This document shows positions 15,166-18,096 of a stretch of 18,096 nucleotides of DNA, piece after piece. Position numbers and translations under genes: made by a program. The notes beneath the pieces are model-generated. The model made no database searches. It worked only from the letters and a program-made list of their open reading frames with translations, and was not told where the DNA came from. Within the stretch, counting starts at the first letter, position 1. Every line of letters begins with the position of its first letter. Source of the stretch: Oscillospiraceae bacterium (lineage in GTDB: Bacteria > Bacillota_A > Clostridia > Oscillospirales > CAG-272); assembly GCA_015064195.1 (NCBI GenBank), contig SVSO01000035.1:1-18096 (forward strand), written 5' to 3'.

Positions 15166-15194
15166 TTGATTTTTTGCGCAAAAGCGGGTATAAT
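15166..15194 (+). promoter_or_regulatory. Promoter of the XRE/ImmA operon with palindrome in spacer
   Basis: -35 TTGATT (15166-15171), 17 bp, and -10 TATAAT (15189-15194). The spacer holds the 12-bp perfect palindrome TTTTGCGCAAAA (15172-15183), a possible operator for the XRE protein or another regulator. Confidence 0.78.
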
Positions 15195-15222
15195 AGAAGT
15201 AATATGCGAAAGGAGATGGGCC

Positions 15223-15666
15223 ATGGCATCCTTTAAAGAACGACTTGCCGCCGCCATGCAGGAAAAAGGCATGAGTCAGGCGGAGCTTTGTACCCTGTCC
15301 GGTATCCCCAAATCCGCCATCAATCAGTATCTGAGCGGCAAATTCAAGCCCAAGCAGACCCGCACCTACGTCATCGCCGAGGTGCTGAAGGTCGATCCGG
15401 CGTGGCTCATGGGCTACGGCGAGGATGCATCGGAGGATGAAGCGATGTCCATCCGCGAGCAGCTGCTTCTCGACACCTACCGCACCGATGCCGCGTTCCG
15501 CGAGAATGTGGACCGACTGCTGGATGAGGCCGCCGGAATCGCCACTACGCACATTTTCCGCGCTGCAAAATCCGAGCACGGCACCATCGCGCCAGCCATG
15601 GAGGAGATCTCACTGGCACGTCTGCGCGCGCTGGATGAAGCCCCCGAAACCGATGAGGATCTGTAA
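15223..15666 (+). CDS. XRE-family transcriptional regulator (ImmR-like position)
   Basis: A 147-residue protein. The start MASFKER is chosen because AAAGGAG lies 7 bp upstream; the 19-residue longer frame overlaps the promoter. Residues 6-64 form an HTH_3/XRE domain (ERLAAAMQEKGMSQAELCTLSGIPKS, then INQYLSGKFKPKQTRTYVIAEVL and VDPAWLMGY). Residues 70-147 form an acidic helical extension that may hold a cleavage or dimer region. The next gene, an ImmA/IrrE peptidase, begins 3 bp after its stop. In ICEBs1-type systems ImmA cleaves the adjacent XRE repressor ImmR to derepress the element, and the same is likely here by gene order. Confidence 0.9.
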   Translation: MASFKERLAAAMQEKGMSQAELCTLSGIPKSAINQYLSGKFKPKQTRTYVIAEVLKVDPAWLMGYGEDASEDEAMSIREQLLLDTYRTDAAFRENVDRLLDEAAGIATTHIFRAAKSEHGTIAPAMEEISLARLRALDEAPETDEDL

Positions 15667-15669
15667 ATC

Positions 15670-16254
15670 ATGACGGAATCTTATCAGTATTACGGTGTCT
15701 ACAGATCCTGCCGGGATGCGGCGTGGCGATGCTGCATCGACTTCGGCATCGACCGCCTGCCCGTAAAGTTGATGGCCGCCGCCCGTCATATGGGTATCCA
15801 TGTGGTGCGCAATTCCGGCGTTCATGAGCTGCGCGAAGGCGAATTCGGCGCCAGCATTTACAATTTTGACCACTGGGTTATTGTCTACGATGACAGCCTT
15901 CCCGCTGAGGAATCCCGCATGGTGCTGGCTCATGAGCTGGGGCACATCCTCATGGGGCACGAATACAAATACGCCTCGCGCCGCTTTGTTAGCTCCGGGA
16001 AGCAGAAAAGCGAACACGAGGCGGATATGTTTGCCATCCGGCTGCTGGCACCTGCCTGCGTCCTCCATGAACTGAACGTGCTGGACGCGGACGGAATCGC
16101 CGCCCTCTGCCGCATCCCCCGCGATGCTGCTGTGAAACGTGCGGCACGGATGCGAACGCTGGAAGCGCGGCAGAAATTCTACCAGAGCAAGCTGGAAACA
16201 GAAGCGATGAATGGATTTCTCCCCTTCATCGCCGAGAAGCACGCCGGTCAGTGA
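15670..16254 (+). CDS. ImmA/IrrE family metallo-endopeptidase
   Basis: A 194-residue cytoplasmic protein with the zinc motif HELGH at residues 88-92 and a downstream glutamate-rich SEHEADMFAIRLLAP (Glu115/Glu117), the signature of the IrrE N-terminal-like family (PF06114). The start follows the XRE stop by 3 bp, with GAGGA inside the end of the upstream gene, so translation is coupled. The protein is likely an anti-repressor protease that cleaves the neighbouring XRE protein, or the Cro-like one, on a signal. The catalytic motif is intact. The last 7 bp overlap the end of the convergent gene at 16248. Confidence 0.92.
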   Translation: MTESYQYYGVYRSCRDAAWRCCIDFGIDRLPVKLMAAARHMGIHVVRNSGVHELREGEFGASIYNFDHWVIVYDDSLPAEESRMVLAHELGHILMGHEYKYASRRFVSSGKQKSEHEADMFAIRLLAPACVLHELNVLDADGIAALCRIPRDAAVKRAARMRTLEARQKFYQSKLETEAMNGFLPFIAEKHAGQ

Positions 16255-16475
16255 TGGTAATTCTTCATTTTTTCACTGTATTCTTCATAGATCACCCGAT
16301 AGCGGGCGAGTGTCTTCTCGTCCGTTTTTCCTTCCGCCGCAAGCGCATCCAGCCGCTCACCGAGGCGGCGGCGGTAATCCTGCGCCACGGATTTGTAGTT
16401 GTTCTCCAAATTCTGCTGAAGCTCGAAGATGATGGCGTCAAGCTCCCGCTCGGTTTTTGATCGAAACAGTTTCAT
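16248..16475 (-). CDS. Small coiled-coil-like hypothetical protein
   Basis: A 75-residue protein starting MKLFRSKTERELDAIIFELQ, with GGAGGG ~8 bp upstream; a 6-residue longer start would sit on the ribosome binding site. The sequence is almost wholly charged helix (NNYKSVAQDYRRRLGERLDAL, then EKTLARYRVIYEEYSEKMKNYHH) and may form a coiled coil. There is no membrane segment. I recall similar short proteins in Clostridia but no known function. It overlaps the ImmA gene end by 7 bp. Confidence 0.75.
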   Translation of the reverse strand: MKLFRSKTERELDAIIFELQQNLENNYKSVAQDYRRRLGERLDALAAEGKTDEKTLARYRVIYEEYSEKMKNYHH

Positions 16476-16494
16476 TTTAATCCCTCCCATCAAA

Positions 16495-16524
16495 ATTATA
16501 CCACACCGCGCGGCAGATTGTCAA
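16495..16524 (-). promoter_or_regulatory. Promoter of the small coiled-coil gene
   Basis: On the minus strand, -35 TTGACA (16524-16519), an 18-bp spacer and extended -10 TGGTATAAT (TATAAT at 16500-16495). The -35 lies in the loop of an 11-bp inverted repeat (16504-16544). Confidence 0.8.
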
Positions 16525-16544
16525 CCCAATCCGGCCGCGCGGTG
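16504..16544. repeat. 11-bp perfect inverted repeat between divergent small genes
   Basis: CACCGCGCGGC (16504-16514) and GCCGCGCGGTG (16534-16544) flank 19 bp. Each arm itself contains the palindrome CCGCGCGG. The repeat encloses the -35 of the minus promoter and ends 6 bp before the plus-strand -35 at 16551. It could be a pair of regulator sites or a cruciform. Confidence 0.7.
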
Positions 16545-16550
16545 AATATT

Positions 16551-16580
16551 TTGCAGTGATCCTGCCCATACTGGTAAAAA
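16551..16580 (+). promoter_or_regulatory. Possible promoter of the small TM protein gene
   Basis: -35 TTGCAG (16551-16556), 18 bp, and -10 TAAAAA (16575-16580) with TGG before it. It is a moderate match, 22 bp before the start codon. Confidence 0.5.
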
Positions 16581-16602
16581 CAAGCGAAATGAGGGTATCA
16601 AA

Positions 16603-16890
16603 ATGATCAAAGGTTGTCAGCGCAGAATTATTATGGTAAAGGATACGGGAAATCCCTGTTTTGATGCGGCGTATTTCGTCCTACGCGGCGATCTGCCCCT
16701 CCATCGGTCGGAAGCCGACATGATGGAGGAAGCCAGCCGCGTCATCGATGCCTGCTCTGTATCGGGCTTTCTCGCAAAGCCGCCGTCCGTCCGCCGCACC
16801 GCCAAGGCTGTCGGTGTCGCCACTGTCACTGCGGCCGCCGTGCTGGGAATCCTTGCCGGTGCGGGCGTCATGCTGCTCTGTCTTGCTTAA
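16603..16890 (+). CDS. Small hypothetical protein with one C-terminal membrane helix
   Basis: A 95-residue protein with GAGGG 7 bp before the ATG. Residues 1-65 are soluble (KGCQRRIIMVKDTGNPCFDAAYFVLRGD is the most conserved-looking part), and residues ~70-94 form a hydrophobic tail helix (VATVTAAAVLGILAGAGVMLL) that probably anchors it in the membrane with its N-terminus in the cytoplasm. I recall related short proteins with the KGCQRRII and KDTG motifs in Clostridia but know no function. Its stop overlaps that of the convergent gene at 16887 within a shared TTAA. Confidence 0.78.
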   Translation: MIKGCQRRIIMVKDTGNPCFDAAYFVLRGDLPLHRSEADMMEEASRVIDACSVSGFLAKPPSVRRTAKAVGVATVTAAAVLGILAGAGVMLLCLA

Positions 16891-17099
16891 AGATCATCCG
16901 CGTCCTGTACCGGTCTCAGATCCTCCTCTGCCACCATGCCGGCCGGATGAAGCAGCGTATCCACCGGCACCGCCATAGACGATGCCTTGTAAAGCCCCGT
17001 GTAGCTGCCCTGCACATCCGTTGTTGTTCCGGTATGCCGGTACACTTCCACGCATTCCATTGCCCGCCGCATCGCCTGCGGCTTTCCTGCTTTTTTCAT
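16887..17099 (-). CDS. Small hypothetical protein with DVQGSYTG and QDADDL motifs
   Basis: A 70-residue soluble protein. ATG at 17099 is chosen because GGAGG lies 8 bp upstream; the upstream in-frame TTG is part of that site. The N-terminus is basic (MKKAGKPQAMRRAME), the middle has TDVQGSYTG, and the end is acidic (RPVQDADDL). Short clostridial proteins with this DxxGSYTG...QDADDL pattern are familiar to me, but no function is known. Its stop codon overlaps that of the membrane protein gene at 16603-16890. No clear promoter was found. Confidence 0.72.
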   Translation of the reverse strand: MKKAGKPQAMRRAMECVEVYRHTGTTTDVQGSYTGLYKASSMAVPVDTLLHPAGMVAEEDLRPVQDADDL

Positions 17100-17261
17100 C
17101 GGTTTCACCTCCAAATCTTCTGACGGTCATGCCGTCAATCATAGTCTGCGCCGGCGGCGGATGACTATGTGCGCCAAAATCCGGCGGCAGGAATTAACAT
17201 TCTGTTCACACGCTCCCACTTATAAATGTTACAAACTTCTGATATAATTATAATGTTATAT
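17100..17261. other. Intergenic region with small inverted repeats
   Basis: It holds TGACGG-TCATG-CCGTCA (17121-17137) and CATAGTC/GACTATG (17140-17146 and 17163-17169) in the leader of the minus-strand gene, then an AT-rich stretch leading to the promoter at 17243-17254. No gene is seen here. Confidence 0.6.
17243..17254 (+). promoter_or_regulatory. Doubled -10 element ahead of the 6S-like RNA
   Basis: Two adjacent TATAAT hexamers (17243-17248 and 17249-17254). The best -35 for the second is the weak TGTTAC (17227-17232, 16 bp). The expected start is near 17261. Confidence 0.65.
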
Positions 17262-17460
17262 TTTGTTCGTCACTATATCGGAGCTTGATGTGCGTGCTGA
17301 TTCATCCGCGTCGGGACTTCGGGTCAATGGCAGGTAGACCGTCCATATACCGGGCCATTGCATATACCGCTGTCCTGCGCAAAATGAAAAAATGCTGCTG
17401 TAAGCTGTTTTTTCTGCGCGCTCATCCCGCCCTCTCCGACTGCGATCGGGTATAGCTTTG
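17262..17460 (+). ncRNA. ssrS: Candidate 6S RNA
   Basis: This ~190-nt stretch folds by eye into one long rod with a large central bubble, the 6S layout. Closing stem: CTATA (17273-17277)/TATAG (17451-17455), TCGGAG (17278-17283)/CTCCGA (17434-17439), and GATG-T-GCGTGC (17287-17297)/GCGCGC-T-CATC (17416-17426). Bubble: ~10 nt on the 5' side (17298-17307) and ~35 nt on the 3' side, the latter with its own hairpin (GAAAAAA 17386-17392/TTTTTTC 17408-17414). Apical arm: GCGT-C-GGGAC/GTCCTGCGC, then CAATGG/CCATTG, then GGTA/TACC. The 5' GAUGUG in the closing stem is also seen in known 6S RNAs as I recall them. 6S RNA binds the main RNA polymerase holoenzyme and lowers transcription in stationary phase. 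The alternative is a structured rnj leader. Confidence 0.7.
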
Positions 17461-17470
17461 TAAATATCAC

Positions 17471-17487
17471 CTGACAACATTTGTCAG
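17471..17487. other. Palindrome between the 6S-like RNA and RNase J
   Basis: CTGACAA-CAT-TTGTCAG, a perfect 7-bp dyad, 33 bp before the rnj start. The sequence after it (TATTACCATTTTA) is only moderately T-rich, so it may be a weak terminator for the RNA, a leader hairpin or a protein site. Confidence 0.5.
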
Positions 17488-17519
17488 TATTACCATTTTA
17501 TGAAAGGATAGTGAATCTA

Positions 17520-18096
17520 TTGGCAAGAAGCAAGACTTCTAAGCTCAAGGTGATTTCCCTCGGCGGCCTCGGTGAGATCGGCAAAAACATCACTGTGTTG
17601 GAATATGAGAACGATATTCTCGTCGTCGACTGCGGACTCGGCTTCCCGGATGACGATATGCTGGGCGTGGATCTGGTCATTCCGGACGTCACCTACCTTG
17701 AGAAAAACATCGAAAAAGTGCGCGGATTTGTGCTGACTCACGGCCATGAGGACCACATCGGCGCGCTTCCCTACGTGCTTAAAACTGTCAATGCGCCCGT
17801 GTACGGCACCCGTCTCGCAGTCGGCATCGTGGCTAACAAGCTCTCGGAGCATACCTTCAGGGAAAAGCCTCAGCTGAACGCAGTGGAGGCCGGCGACGTG
17901 GTAAAGCTGGGCGTATTCTCCGTGGAATTCGTCCGCGTGAACCACAGTATCGCCGATGCCTGCGCACTGGCCATCAAAACGCCCGTGGGCGTGGTATTCG
18001 CCACCGGCGACTTCAAGCTGGATCTGACCCCCGTTGAAGGCAAGATCATGGATATCCCCCGTATCGGCGAGATCGGCAATGCGGGCGTGACCCTCC
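17520..18096 (+). CDS. rnj: Ribonuclease J, N-terminal part (3' truncated by window edge)
   Basis: A 192-residue N-terminal part of RNase J, a metallo-beta-lactamase fold enzyme with 5' exonuclease and endonuclease activity in mRNA decay and rRNA maturation. The start is taken as TTG (MARSKTSKLKVISLGGLGEI), 11 bp after AAAGGA. A GTG 9 bp upstream is in frame but only 2 bp from that site. The zinc motif is HGHEDHIGALPY (residues 74-85), and the later NHSIADA and ATGDFKLD are the usual family blocks. The beta-CASP and C-terminal domains lie beyond the window. It follows the candidate 6S RNA on the same strand, and no separate good promoter was found, so readthrough from the 17243-17254 promoter is possible. 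Confidence 0.95.
   Translation, partial: MARSKTSKLKVISLGGLGEIGKNITVLEYENDILVVDCGLGFPDDDMLGVDLVIPDVTYLEKNIEKVRGFVLTHGHEDHIGALPYVLKTVNAPVYGTRLAVGIVANKLSEHTFREKPQLNAVEAGDVVKLGVFSVEFVRVNHSIADACALAIKTPVGVVFATGDFKLDLTPVEGKIMDIPRIGEIGNAGVTL

Noticed and set aside
17262..17460. T-box or metabolite riboswitch reading of the rnj leader
   Set aside because: No T-box sequence, no known riboswitch core, and no obvious terminator/antiterminator pair. The fold fits 6S RNA better.

Overview
The window looks like chromosomal DNA of a moderately GC-rich Clostridia member, most likely near the Oscillospiraceae/Ruminococcaceae. The reasons are Gram-positive style promoters (TTGACA/TATAAT, 17-bp spacing), strong AGGAGG ribosome binding sites, several TTG starts, an RNase J gene, and small hypothetical proteins of a type I associate with this group. 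This placement is inference. No rRNA, tRNA, CRISPR array, transposase or integrase is visible.

Layout. (1) 1-2987: the C-terminal part of an AraC regulator on +, facing a minus-strand operon of an FAD-dependent oxidoreductase and an acetyl-xylan-esterase-like hydrolase, which suggests carbohydrate use. (2) 3179-4848: an ECF-type sigma factor followed by a single-pass membrane protein with a duplicated outer domain, probably its anti-sigma/sensor partner. (3) 4877-5827: fabD on minus, separate from other fatty-acid genes. (4) 6030-10222: three tandem MATE exporters behind a near-consensus promoter. (5) 10265-11149: a cysteine-rich protein of unknown function on minus. (6) 11340-14185: a second FAD-dependent oxidoreductase and a solute-binding lipoprotein without visible permeases. 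(7) 14226-16254: a phage/ICE-like regulatory module. On minus are a Cro-like repressor and an M23-fold protein that has lost its zinc ligands. Diverging on + are an XRE regulator and an ImmA/IrrE metallopeptidase. The Cro-like gene lies between two near-identical palindromes in inverted orientation, one of which abuts the -10 of its own consensus promoter. (8) 16248-17099: three small conserved-looking proteins. (9) 17262-18096: a region that folds by eye into a 6S-RNA-like rod, followed by the start of an RNase J gene that runs off the window.

The two most interesting parts are the compact Cro/pseudo-M23//XRE/ImmA switch with its twin operators, and the candidate 6S RNA in the leader region of rnj. 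Convergent gene pairs are generally separated by compact hairpin terminators. Two of these (4849-4875 and 10231-10259) share the same 17-bp palindrome, in reverse-complement form.
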